From assembly GCA_027578815.1 (NCBI GenBank), contig JANBTH010000019.1, positions 1 through 61,038 of the forward strand: a DNA stretch of 61,038 nucleotides, read 5' to 3'. The notes under the pieces are model-generated. The model did no database searches, was not told the DNA's origin, and worked only from the letters and a program-made list of their open reading frames with translations. Every line of letters starts with the position of its first letter. Position 1 is the first letter of the stretch. A program made the translations under genes and the position numbers. Source of the DNA: Coemansia sp. RSA 1804 (lineage: Eukaryota > Kickxellomycota > Kickxellomycetes > Kickxellales > Kickxellaceae). Below are positions 9,883 to 18,316 of this stretch, one piece after another.

Positions 9883-11467
9883 ATACAACTACGAGCAGCA
9901 GAACCACTACAACCCGCCGCAGAACGCATACCAGGCCCCTCCGCCTCTCGACAACCAGCAGCAGCACCAGTACCCGCCACCACCTCCGCCACCACCCCAG
10001 CAGCAATACCAGCAGGGCTACACGGGTGCGGCCGAGTTCAAAGCAGCAAAGCAGTACAACCCAGCACCAAAGTTCCGGGACCTGTGGGCAGCGCTCCTGT
10101 TCCTAGCGCACTTTGCGCTGTTCGTGGTGATGGGGGCGCTATTCGTGCACTCGCTGCCATCGTCGGCGTTCCAGCACTCGGGGCAGCTCCGGCACACAAA
10201 GACGTTCTACTCGTGGCCAACGATGATAATGTGGCTGTGCGTGCTGCTCGTGTCGATCGTGTTCAGTCTGGCGTACCTGTGTGTGCTGCAGATGTTTGCG
10301 GGCCAGATGCTGGTGATCTCGTTCTGGTTTGCGGTGGTGTCGATGATCGGGACCGGGATCTACTACCTGGCAGCCAAGATCTGGTTTGCCGGCGCGATCA
10401 TGCTGGTGTTCGGCGTGTTCTACGCGTGCATGTGGTTTTCGTGGAGACACCGGATCCCGTTCTCCCGGGTAGTGCTGCAGGCGGTGTGCCGCATCACGCG
10501 CCGGTTCCCGTCAACCATCGTGGTCAGCGTGGTGTTTCTGGTCGTCCAGGCGGCATTCAGCGCATTCTGGTCGCTGGCGCTGGCCGGCAGCTTCAAGTAC
10601 ATGGAGAAGTACCAGACCTGCTCGACCCACTCGGACAGGAACGGCCGGCAGTACCAGAGCTGCTCGAACACGCTGCAGGTGCTGGCGTGGGTGTACATGG
10701 TTCTGTCGTTCTACTGGACCAGCAGCGTGATCCTCAATGTGCTGCACACAACCATCTGCGGCACGTTCGGCACGTTCTTTTTCTTCGAGGGCAGCCCCGG
10801 CGGATATCCGACGAGGAACGTGACGCTGTCGGCGCTGAAGCGCGCACTGACCAACTCGTTCGGAAGCGTGTGCTTCGGGTCGCTGGTGGTGGCGGTGGTC
10901 CAGACGATGCGCGCCATCGCGTACAGCGTGCGCACGCAGCAGCAGGACAACTGCGCGGCGCAGATGGTGCTGTGCTGCATCGACTGCATCCTGGGCTGCA
11001 TCCAGGGCATCGTCGAGTTCTTCAACAAGTACGCGTACGTCGAGGTGGCGCTGTACGGAAAGCCGTTTGTGCAGGCGGCAAAGGACACGTGGACGATTAT
11101 CGAGGACCGCGGAGTCAACATGATCATCAACGACTGTCTCATCGGCAACGTGCTGCAGATGGGGGCCTTCCTGTGCGCCGCCGTCGTTGCGCTGGTTGCC
11201 TGGCTCTACATCACCGTCACCAAGCCCGAGTACAACGCCGGCGGCTCGTACACCGCGCCCATCATCATTGCCGCCTTTGTCATTGCCATGAGCATGTTTA
11301 TGGTGCTGCTCAAGTGCATCGACTCGGGCACCGCCACCACCTTTGTGTGTCTTGCCGAGGATCCCGAGGCAATGGCCTTCAACAACCCCGAGCTCTTTGC
11401 CCAGGTCCAGCAGACGTATCCGCAGGTTGTGCGCGGCGTCCATGGGCCTCGCTATGCCGGAGCGTGA
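9692..11467 (+). CDS. PNS1: Choline-transporter-like protein (CTL/SLC44, Pns1 type), 591 aa
   Basis: The first 120 residues are cytoplasmic-looking and low-complexity (Tyr, Asn, Gly, Pro, Gln), with a polyglutamine run from 12 CAG codons. About ten hydrophobic segments follow from residue 130 on. The conserved CTL block is present near the C-terminus: a Cys-rich DCILGC, then FNKYAYVEVALYGKPF and DCLIGNVL. Length and layout match fungal Pns1, a plasma-membrane protein of the choline-transporter-like family. Its substrate is debated, and yeast Pns1 is not the main choline carrier. No intron is needed and the ATG at 9692 fits the family N-terminus. Confidence 0.93.
9845..9880 (+). repeat. (CAG)12 trinucleotide repeat coding polyglutamine
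   Basis: Twelve uninterrupted CAG codons lie inside the N-terminal tail of the CTL transporter gene. The run is pure, so it is likely length-variable between strains. Confidence 0.95.
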
Positions 11468-11669
11468 AGTCTGGCTTCTTCCAAGGGTAAATGAAATGGG
11501 GGGGGATCCGGTGGCTGTTTCTCTATTTGTGCTGTCTAGCCAACATCCCGTATAATACCCTTCAGACATGGACACAAGTGGGTGGGTGGCTCCGTCTTTT
11601 TGCTCTTTCCTTTTTCCCGGATGTTTCAGTTTTAATATATGAAAGAAAACGAGTGAAAGAAAAATAGAG

Positions 11670-11957
11670 TCAGTGCTTGACGGGCGGCAGGGGGGCACAG
11701 CGGGTGTTTTCAAAGTCCAGCTCAGCGTCGGCCGCCTCGTCCACCAGACCGATGATGGCAATGTTGTCGCCGCGGATCATATAGAGCCCCAGATCAACAA
11801 TCTCCACGCCGTCGTCCTCCGAGAACACGCGCTCCTGGCACTCCTGCATGATGATGTTGGTTGTCTGGTCCAGTCCGCGCAGCAGCCCAACCACCAGGCG
11901 GCCGTCGTTCATGACTACCGACACCCTGCGATCCACATACGTCTGGAGCTGCGACAT
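11670..11957 (-). CDS. LSM8: U6 snRNA-associated Sm-like protein LSm8, 95 aa
   Basis: The whole protein is one Sm fold. Sm1 is around residues 10-45 (DGRLVVGLLRGLDQTTNI) and Sm2 around 60-72 (YMIRGDNIAIIG). The opening LQTYVDRRV and the block QECQERVF are characteristic of LSm8 rather than LSm1. LSm8 replaces LSm1 in the nuclear LSm2-8 ring, which binds the 3' oligo-U of U6 snRNA and supports splicing. The size matches the family. The gene is unbroken by introns and faces away from UGDH, which lies upstream on the same strand. Confidence 0.93.
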   Translation of the reverse strand: MSQLQTYVDRRVSVVMNDGRLVVGLLRGLDQTTNIIMQECQERVFSEDDGVEIVDLGLYMIRGDNIAIIGLVDEAADAELDFENTRCAPLPPVKH

Positions 11958-12322
11958 GTCCTAGTCCTATCCTATGTGCGCGCTTTTTTCGCTTTCTCTT
12001 TCAAAACCCTGAGCACGGAATGCTGTTACTGATTGAGTGCCAGGCAGCTGTCGACGGAGATCTTGCCGCGTATATTATATGCTCAGGTTTATTTTTTCCA
12101 CACACTAGCTTGTTTCTACGGCAGCTATAGCGTGGTACGTGTGTGTGGCAACAGCTGCATTACAGCATAGCAACCAATACTCTAATAAAAAGAACAGACA
12201 GACAAGTGTACAAACAGGAGCGGATACTGAAAGCAAAATACAAGAATCCAATCATCCTCCCCCCTCTCCATATATATATTTTCTGTCCAAAACGGTCTTG
12301 AAGAGATGGACAACGTCGTGGA
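11958..12322. other. Short intergenic region
   Basis: It holds the LSM8 upstream region and the 3' end of the UDP-glucose dehydrogenase gene. A TATA-like run (12267-12277) and A/T-rich words are visible. No gene is recognised. Confidence 0.5.
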
Positions 12323-13816
12323 TTATTCCGACGTCACGTGCCGCCGCCCAACCACATGGACCTGCAAGCCGAGGCCTTCCAGCTCGCCAACATCGTCAAC
12401 GACCAGCTGGCCGTCAAACACGAATGGCTGCGGGGCATCCAGCAGCAGCGACGCCGCCCGCCTCCAGTCGATGTGCCGGAACTCGTCCCACGGAGCCAGG
12501 ATCGCAACCACGCAGGCGCCGTCCATTGCCTGGTACGCCGACTTGCAGACACGCACACGGCTGCTGCTGCTGCTGCTGCTAATATTTCCCTTGGCGTGCT
12601 GTTCGGTGGCAAGACACGGGTCGCCCAGGTGCTCGATGATGCTCTGCGCGGGCACCTTCGGGTCGTATATCGCCAGCTGCGCGCCGTGGGCCAACAGCGT
12701 GCGACACACGGCGGCGGCCGGCGTGTTCCTCGCATCGCCGGTCTCGGCCTTATAGGCAAAGCCAAGACACGCCACGCGCCTCCCGGCAAGCGACCCGCCG
12801 GCCACATGCACGATCCTCTGCGCAAACCGCGACTTCTGGTACTCGTTGACCCTGAGCACCTGGTGCCAGTACTCGGCGACCTCGGGGAGCCCCAGCGAGT
12901 GGCAGAGCCACACGAGGCTGGCAATGTCCTTCTGGAAGCACGAGCCGCCAAACCCGACGGACGCCCGGAGATACTTGTCGCCGATCCGCGAGTCCGCTGC
13001 ACAGCCGCGCGCCACGTCGGCCACGTCTGCGCCGGTGGCCTCGCAGACCGCGCTTATTGCGTTGATGCTGGAGATCCGCTGGGCCAGCATCGCGTTGGAC
13101 GCCAGCTTGGCCAGCTCGGCCGACCACAGGCCCATGGTGACTATGCGGTCCGGGGCAACCCAGTGCGCGTAGACCGCCGCCAGCGCGGCCTGTGCGCGCT
13201 CGGTGCCGCGCTGGCCGCCGATGATCACGCGGTCGGGGTCCAGCAGATCGCGCACGGCCGTTCCCTCGCTCAGGAACTCCGGGTTGGCCAGCACCGCAAA
13301 CTCCGCGCCCGCGTGGCCGTGGCGCTGCAGAATGCTGGCAACAACGTCGCCCGTTTTGCAGGGAACCGTCGACTTCTCCACCACGACCGTCGGGCCCCGG
13401 GCAGCGTGCGCAATGCGCATCACGCACTGCTCCACGGCCGACAGATCCGTCGGCCGTCCACACGGCGCGCACCCGCCGCCGTCGCCCGCATCTGCCGCCG
13501 CGCCAGACGGTGCCAGCGGCGTGTTGACGGCGATCATGACGATGTCGGCCGCGCGGATGGCTGCGTCGATGTCGGTCGTGAAGCGGAGGTTGGCCCCGCG
13601 CACGCTGCGCACAATCTCGTCGAGCCCGGGCTCGTACACCGGCAGACTCGACGAGTTCCACGCGGCGATGCGCTTGGCGTCCGTGTCTACCACGGTGAAC
13701 TCAATGTCGCTGCATTTCAATGCCATTACCGCGCTTGTGGGCCCGCCCACGTACCCGGCGCCAATGCAGCACACATGCGTGGCCGCCTTTTCTGTCGTCT
13801 GTGCTATGCACACCAT
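12323..13816 (-). CDS. UDP-glucose 6-dehydrogenase, 497 aa
   Basis: The enzyme oxidises UDP-glucose to UDP-glucuronate with two NAD+. The N-terminal Rossmann motif GAGYVGG is at about 19-25. The family block VYEPGLDEIV follows at 60-69, then VNTPL, and LANPEFLSEGTAVRDLLDPDRVIIG at 176-200 (given in parts as in the family). The nucleophilic cysteine is C293 in GFGGSCFQKD, and the central helix reads NAMLAQRISSINA. The C-terminal Rossmann domain includes CLGFAYKAETGDARNTPA. A Ser run near residue 415 comes from an AGC repeat and is an insertion in a loop. In fungi the product feeds glucuronate-containing polymers or UDP-xylose. It is divergent from FPP synthase, with 626 bases between the starts. 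Confidence 0.95.
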   Translation of the reverse strand: MVCIAQTTEKAATHVCCIGAGYVGGPTSAVMALKCSDIEFTVVDTDAKRIAAWNSSSLPVYEPGLDEIVRSVRGANLRFTTDIDAAIRAADIVMIAVNTPLAPSGAAADAGDGGGCAPCGRPTDLSAVEQCVMRIAHAARGPTVVVEKSTVPCKTGDVVASILQRHGHAGAEFAVLANPEFLSEGTAVRDLLDPDRVIIGGQRGTERAQAALAAVYAHWVAPDRIVTMGLWSAELAKLASNAMLAQRISSINAISAVCEATGADVADVARGCAADSRIGDKYLRASVGFGGSCFQKDIASLVWLCHSLGLPEVAEYWHQVLRVNEYQKSRFAQRIVHVAGGSLAGRRVACLGFAYKAETGDARNTPAAAVCRTLLAHGAQLAIYDPKVPAQSIIEHLGDPCLATEQHAKGNISSSSSSSRVRVCKSAYQAMDGACVVAILAPWDEFRHIDWRRAASLLLDAPQPFVFDGQLVVDDVGELEGLGLQVHVVGRRHVTSE

Positions 13817-14442
13817 CGAGCGGGAGGCTGGCTGTCGTCCCTAATGCTCCCCGGAGCAGATGGAGGAAATCGGCAGAATTATAATTAACAAAAAAAGCTG
13901 AGCGCCCAAGGTCTATGAAAAATAATGCAAACGAGGAAATCAGGAAACAAGCAAGAAACAGATAAGTGAATGAATGCGTGAGCGAGGTTATTAGCAACCG
14001 GCTCGGCCACCCAGCATGTGGGATACCAGCGATCGGCTCGTCCGGACTGCGAGCCGCCGACTATTCTGTGGAACATCCACGGAAATGATTTTTTTAGTCT
14101 GAGATGGGCAGTGCCTTAAAGGTTCTTTTTGTGAGATCATTGTTTTCTTTAAATGGCTTGTGATACAATGCCAGATAAAGAGCGTTTTGCGACGGTTCCT
14201 TGCTTCCTTTCTGCGCGTATTCCAAGCATCGTCCGCACTTCTGCGCCCCTCCTCCTCCCTTCCTTATTTATGTTGCTGCTAGTCTTCTGCTTCTGCTTCT
14301 CTTCTCTTTCTTCCTTTTCTTCTGCGTCTCTACATTTCTCGCCTCTTTCGGAACAACAGTAATTGCCAATTTCTATAACCCCTTTTTGCAAGAAACAAGC
14401 ACAAATCTCCCCACCCCCACCCATCTTACCACCAAAAAAGCA
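13817..14442. promoter_or_regulatory. Divergent promoter region, UGDH and FPP synthase
   Basis: The 626 bases between two divergent starts contain long pyrimidine tracts at 14190-14350, next to the FPP synthase start. No conserved sterol-response element was recognised by eye. Confidence 0.45.
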
Positions 14443-15486
14443 ATGTCCACCTCGCCCGCAGCATTCCTCGACTTTCACCCGCGGCTGACACAAGTCATTC
14501 TGACAGAGCTGGAGTCGTTTGGCGCGACACCCGATATGATCTCGCGCATCAAGCAAGTGATCGACTACAACGTGGTGGGCGGCAAGATGAACCGCGGACT
14601 CTCAGTGGTCGACACCGTCAAGATCATGCGCGGCGAAACAGAGCTGCCAAAAGACGTCAACGAAAAGGCCATGGTGCTCGGATGGGCCGTCGAGTGGCTG
14701 CAGTCGTTTTTCCTGGTTGCCGACGACATCATGGACGAGTCGCCCACGCGTCGTGGCCAGCCCTCGTGGTACCGGTGCAAGGGCGTTGGAATGCTGGCCA
14801 TCAACGACTCGTTTATCCTCGAGTCGTGCATCTACCGGCTGCTGAAAAAATACTTCCGCTCCGAGACCTACTACGTCGATCTGGTTGAGCTGCTTCACGA
14901 GACCTCGTACCAGACCCAGCTTGGCCAGATGGTCGATCTGCTGACCGCCCCCGAGAACGACGTCAACCTCGACCGCTTCTCCATCCAGAAGCACCGCTAC
15001 ATCGTCGAGTACAAGACCGCGTACTACTCCTTCTACCTCCCCGTGGCCTTGGCGCTGCTGATGACCGGCACCCCGGCCGACTCGCCTGTGTTCCAGACCG
15101 CCAGGGACATCCTTGTTCCCCTGGGCGTCTACTTCCAGATCCAGGACGACTACCTGGACTGCTACGGCAACCCCGACTTCATCGGCAAGATCGGCACCGA
15201 TATCGAGGACAACAAGTGCTCGTGGCTCGTCGTCCAGGCCCTCGACCGCGTCACCCCCGAGCAGCGCGCCATCCTCAACGACAACTACGGCCGCAAGGCC
15301 CCCGCCGACCACGCCCTGCGCGTCAAGGAGCTCTACAGGGAACTTGATATTGAGGGCGTCTACAAGGCCTACGAGGACAGCGCAATTAGCGAGCTGAACG
15401 ACAAGATCAGCAAGGTCGACGAGTCGCTGGTTCCCAGAGAGGTCTTCACCGCCTTTTTGAACAAGGTTGCCAAGCGCACAAAGTGA
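14443..15486 (+). CDS. ERG20: Farnesyl diphosphate synthase, 347 aa
   Basis: It condenses IPP with DMAPP and then GPP to make farnesyl diphosphate, the branch point to sterols, prenylated proteins, dolichol and carotenoids. The first aspartate-rich motif DDIMD is at residues 94-98 and the second, DDYLD, at 235-239. GGKMNRG at 46-52 binds IPP diphosphate. Two phenylalanines at the fifth and fourth positions before the first motif limit the chain to C15, as in eukaryotic FPP synthases. The ATG at 14443 gives the usual family length; upstream in-frame sequence is the pyrimidine-rich leader. No intron is needed. Confidence 0.96.
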   Translation: MSTSPAAFLDFHPRLTQVILTELESFGATPDMISRIKQVIDYNVVGGKMNRGLSVVDTVKIMRGETELPKDVNEKAMVLGWAVEWLQSFFLVADDIMDESPTRRGQPSWYRCKGVGMLAINDSFILESCIYRLLKKYFRSETYYVDLVELLHETSYQTQLGQMVDLLTAPENDVNLDRFSIQKHRYIVEYKTAYYSFYLPVALALLMTGTPADSPVFQTARDILVPLGVYFQIQDDYLDCYGNPDFIGKIGTDIEDNKCSWLVVQALDRVTPEQRAILNDNYGRKAPADHALRVKELYRELDIEGVYKAYEDSAISELNDKISKVDESLVPREVFTAFLNKVAKRTK

Positions 15487-16589
15487 AAAAAGTGGTGGGA
15501 ACAAGTAACATAATAAGCCCATGGTTTTAGTTTTGGTTTTCGTGTTGATTTTTTTTTTGATAAACAAAACATAATGTCAGTCATTCTTTATTAAAATACT
15601 CTAGCTGTCATTTTCTATAGAACTTTATTCTATGGCCTGTTCTGCTCAGGTCTTTGTGGGTACAGCGCCTCCAGCGGGTGGCGGTGACTTTTTACTCCCG
15701 TCATTTGATTTGTCCTCTTGCTTACACCTTTGTGTGCCATTATTACCGTTAGGAGTGCTTTCTCTTGAGGTGGCCGGTGTTGAATCGGTGGATCTTCCCG
15801 CTCGTGTTGAGAATACCGACGATGCGCTTGATGCTGTCGTGGAAGACATACAGGTAGAAAACGAGATTGCAACTAGCTGATAGTGCTAATTAGAATAAAA
15901 TCTATAATCCAACGTGCAAATTTTAAAAGCAAAACCTTCCATTTTTGAAGAAGAAAAAGAAGAAAAACAGCCTCAATTTATATGTCACATATCTTGTTTC
16001 CCCCTCCTAAATGTTCAAATGGATATGTAAAAGTACCCAATATGGGGAGGAATAATGAAAAATGTTGCACGTAATGTTTTCATGTTTCCGCCTTTTTCTG
16101 TTTAGAGATGAATGTGCGTTAAATCTTATTGTCATTTTGTTGTCAGTCATTGAGTAAAATATATTTCTATCTCCGATTTGTGCATATACAGTGAAGGCCT
16201 CACCCCACCTCTTTAAAAATAAATTAATTTGGCTGCGGCCATTACATTATTAAGTAGCCAGAAAATGCATTTAAAGTCTAGTGTTGCGGAATTCTTGCAA
16301 ATGAAGTCTACTTTTGAATATTTGGGGGAGGGAAAATTATGTCACATTTTTAATTAATTTAAATTGTATTAGTCTCTTTTATGATTTATTCCTTTGTTAT
16401 ATTGTCACAGTGGCACACCATCTATATTTACATATTCCACGCTATATGTTCTAGCCTTTACACATAAAACGTGTTTATTAATTTTGCAAAAATACATTAC
16501 ACTATAAACTACATTGGGGTAGGCTATCCACAGTCTCAAAAAGTCTTTGGCTGTCCCCAAGGAATTGTGACACACAAATCAGCTGCGTT
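15487..16589. other. A/T-rich intergenic stretch holding one tiny ORF
   Basis: Apart from the small minus-strand ORF at 15646-15849, this stretch is A/T-rich, with short inverted and homopolymeric words and no recognisable gene or RNA. It leads into the tandem repeat that starts near 16590. Confidence 0.45.
15646..15849 (-). CDS. Tiny Ser/Thr-rich orphan ORF, 67 aa
   Basis: An ATG-started frame encodes 67 residues, opening with MSSTTASSASSVFS and ending in a Lys/Pro-rich tail. It looks disordered and has no domain. Strand, size and composition resemble the ORFs of the tandem repeat at 16.6-18.1 kb, but the flanks do not align clearly. It could be an older member of that family or a chance frame: the opposite strand is open here too, for 82 codons. 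Confidence 0.3.
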   Translation of the reverse strand: MSSTTASSASSVFSTRAGRSTDSTPATSRESTPNGNNGTQRCKQEDKSNDGSKKSPPPAGGAVPTKT

Positions 16590-16823
16590 TACAGCATATA
16601 ATAAATGCAGTATACTTGTGGCATAGTCGGATATTCAATTTCCATATGGAATCAAACTCAGCTTACACACTCGATCACAACAGGAAAATGGATAGTAAAA
16701 TACCTGTCATATAGAGTTCTACACAAGATCTCACTCGTGTTCTGGGGGGGGGTTGTTAATATTTACAACCTAAAGTAAAACAACTAATGATAAAAGTGCA
16801 TTCTACTTTATGATAGTATGCTT

Positions 16824-17105
16824 CTACTTTGTTTTACCTGTAGAAGAGTGCAAACAAGACCCGCTGCTTCCACTACCGGACTCGCAATTACTTTCTCTAT
16901 CCGGGCTTCCTTTTGGAGATGGGCCTCTTGAACCAACAAGTGTTGTTGCTTGGCTTAAATCTCTTGAGTGCTGAGTGGATATTATTGGTAACTGGCTTGA
17001 TGGTCTTCCTCTTTGTGATACATTATCTGGTTTGAGTGATTCGCGTCCTCCATCTATTTTAATTGATAATATGTTTTGGTTAAATGTACTATAGTTTGAA
17101 GACAA
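16824..17105 (-). pseudogene. Tandem small ORF, copy 1; no ATG at the matching start
   Basis: The open frame runs to a TTG at 17105. The position matching the ATG of copy 2 is ATA (17057-17055), in the shared context tattatcaattaaaat. From there about 76 codons remain open to the stop at 16824. The sequence is rich in Ser, Gly, Pro and Asn and looks disordered. Either translation starts at a non-AUG or an upstream exon, or this copy is dying. No family is recognised. Confidence 0.45.
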
Positions 17106-17200
17106 AAAAGAATAAAACCTATGAGTTGAAGAAAGGAAGTAGAGGTCTACCTGCTACATTCCGGCCTCTCCGCATTTATATACTATTCGAAAGACATTCT

Positions 17201-17215
17201 TTCATATAATACGAA
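17201..17215. promoter_or_regulatory. Near-palindrome next to TATA box, copy 1
   Basis: TTCATATAATACGAA differs by one base from the perfect palindrome in copy 2. It sits just upstream (minus-strand sense) of a TATA-like box at about 17175-17185. It is a candidate regulatory site because it is kept in both units. Confidence 0.35.
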
Positions 17216-17707
17216 TTTCTAAATGAAATTAATATCTGGTTATGCCTGTATCTTTTTCTTTTTCTGGGAAGGATTGGGTAAATTAGTGTTTTCGGTTTCT
17301 ATTTCCACTTGTTGTGCTAATCTGATTAGATTAGATTATAACGTTCATGCGAGATGGAACAAGTGTATGTATAAACAGTGTGTTTTACTTACATATTATC
17401 AATGAAAACTTTTTGCTCTTGTTTGAAAATAATCATTCTTACAGTAGCTTGTATGTAAAAAATAGAAAACTATGAAAAATGTAGCATATGTCTGCTACAT
17501 GACAACCACCCACTATTTATACTATTCTCATATAAATTTTAACCCAGCTTGCACACCCAGGCCACAGTAGGAAATGAGACTGTGAAATACTCTCCATATG
17601 AGTTCTGCAGATTACCTCATGTATGCTTTCAGCTTTCTTGTTAACATTTACTACTTAAAGCTAATGAATGGTAGCAAAAGTGCTTCCTCATTTACTATAA
17701 TCTACTT

Positions 17708-17902
17708 CTAACTCGTTTTATCGCTAGGGATAATTGAGAGAGGCGGGTCGCTTGCACTCGTATAATTGCTATTACTTTGTTGATTTGTGTTACCAGTTTG
17801 AGATTGGTTTCCAAACCTAGTTTGGGTAAATTTAGTTGTTGGAGAATAGACCCTTGGCTGCGCCCTGCTACCTGTGGGAGCTGGGATTCTAGTATCCGCC
17901 AT
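17708..17902 (-). CDS. Tandem small ORF, copy 2, 64 aa
   Basis: A proper ATG at 17902 opens a 64-residue frame, MADTRIPAPTGSR onward, rich in Ser, Thr, Asn, Gln and Pro. No cysteine, signal peptide or membrane segment is seen, and it is predicted to be disordered. It sits in the same place within its repeat unit as the copy 1 frame, and both end in a short Ser/Lys/Thr tail, but the two proteins have diverged strongly. No function can be proposed. Confidence 0.4.
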   Translation of the reverse strand: MADTRIPAPTGSRAQPRVYSPTTKFTQTRFGNQSQTGNTNQQSNSNYTSASDPPLSIIPSDKTS

Positions 17903-18048
17903 TTTAATTGATAATAGAGGTTAATTAAATATTCTGTAGTGTTATGGACAAAACAATAGCAGAAGCTGTGGAATTGGATGAAAACACGAAATAGAGGTCT
18001 GCTACATGTCATCCTCTCCACGTTTATATACTATTTTGGAAACATACT

Positions 18049-18063
18049 TTCATATAATATGAA
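18049..18063. promoter_or_regulatory. Perfect 15-base palindrome next to TATA box, copy 2
   Basis: TTCATATAATATGAA is a perfect inverted repeat around a single central base. It lies about 20 bases upstream (minus-strand sense) of a TATA-like box at 18023-18030. The copy 1 equivalent has one change. Confidence 0.4.
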
Positions 18064-18316
18064 AATTCAGATGAAATAATTAAGTGGTCATTTCTGCATT
18101 TGGGGGAAAAGGGGAGAATTTATGTTTCCGATTTCTATTTTATGGCAATTAGAAATGAGAAAAAAATAAGAAACCAGTTTCCTTCAGTGTGATAGAGTTC
18201 GGGATTTAATTAAAAATGAGAAAAAGATATGTTATTTGAAAGACTTTATAAACTCACCAACAGTTCTGTTTGCATATGTAAGCTCAATCTGTCTATTCAA
18301 AAGGAATAGCTACTGG

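Larger units (their letters stand above)
16590..18065 (-). repeat. Tandem duplication, about 0.87 kb unit, each with a tiny minus-strand ORF
   Basis: Two units align along both flanks. On the left, cagcttacacac (about 16659) pairs with cagcttgcacac (about 17545), offset about 886. On the right, agaggtctacctgctacat (17141) pairs with agaggtctgctacat (17993), offset about 852. Each unit has a tiny ORF read leftward, then a leader, then tttatatactatt (a TATA box on the minus strand) and a TTCATATAATAYGAA palindrome. A partial third copy of the promoter block lies at about 17488-17545. The flanks are at least as well conserved as the ORFs. No terminal inverted repeats or transposase were seen. 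Confidence 0.8.

Noticed and set aside
16590..18065. Tandem repeat as a transposable element
   Set aside because: No terminal inverted repeats, target duplications, transposase or reverse transcriptase frame were seen; a plain tandem duplication explains it better.
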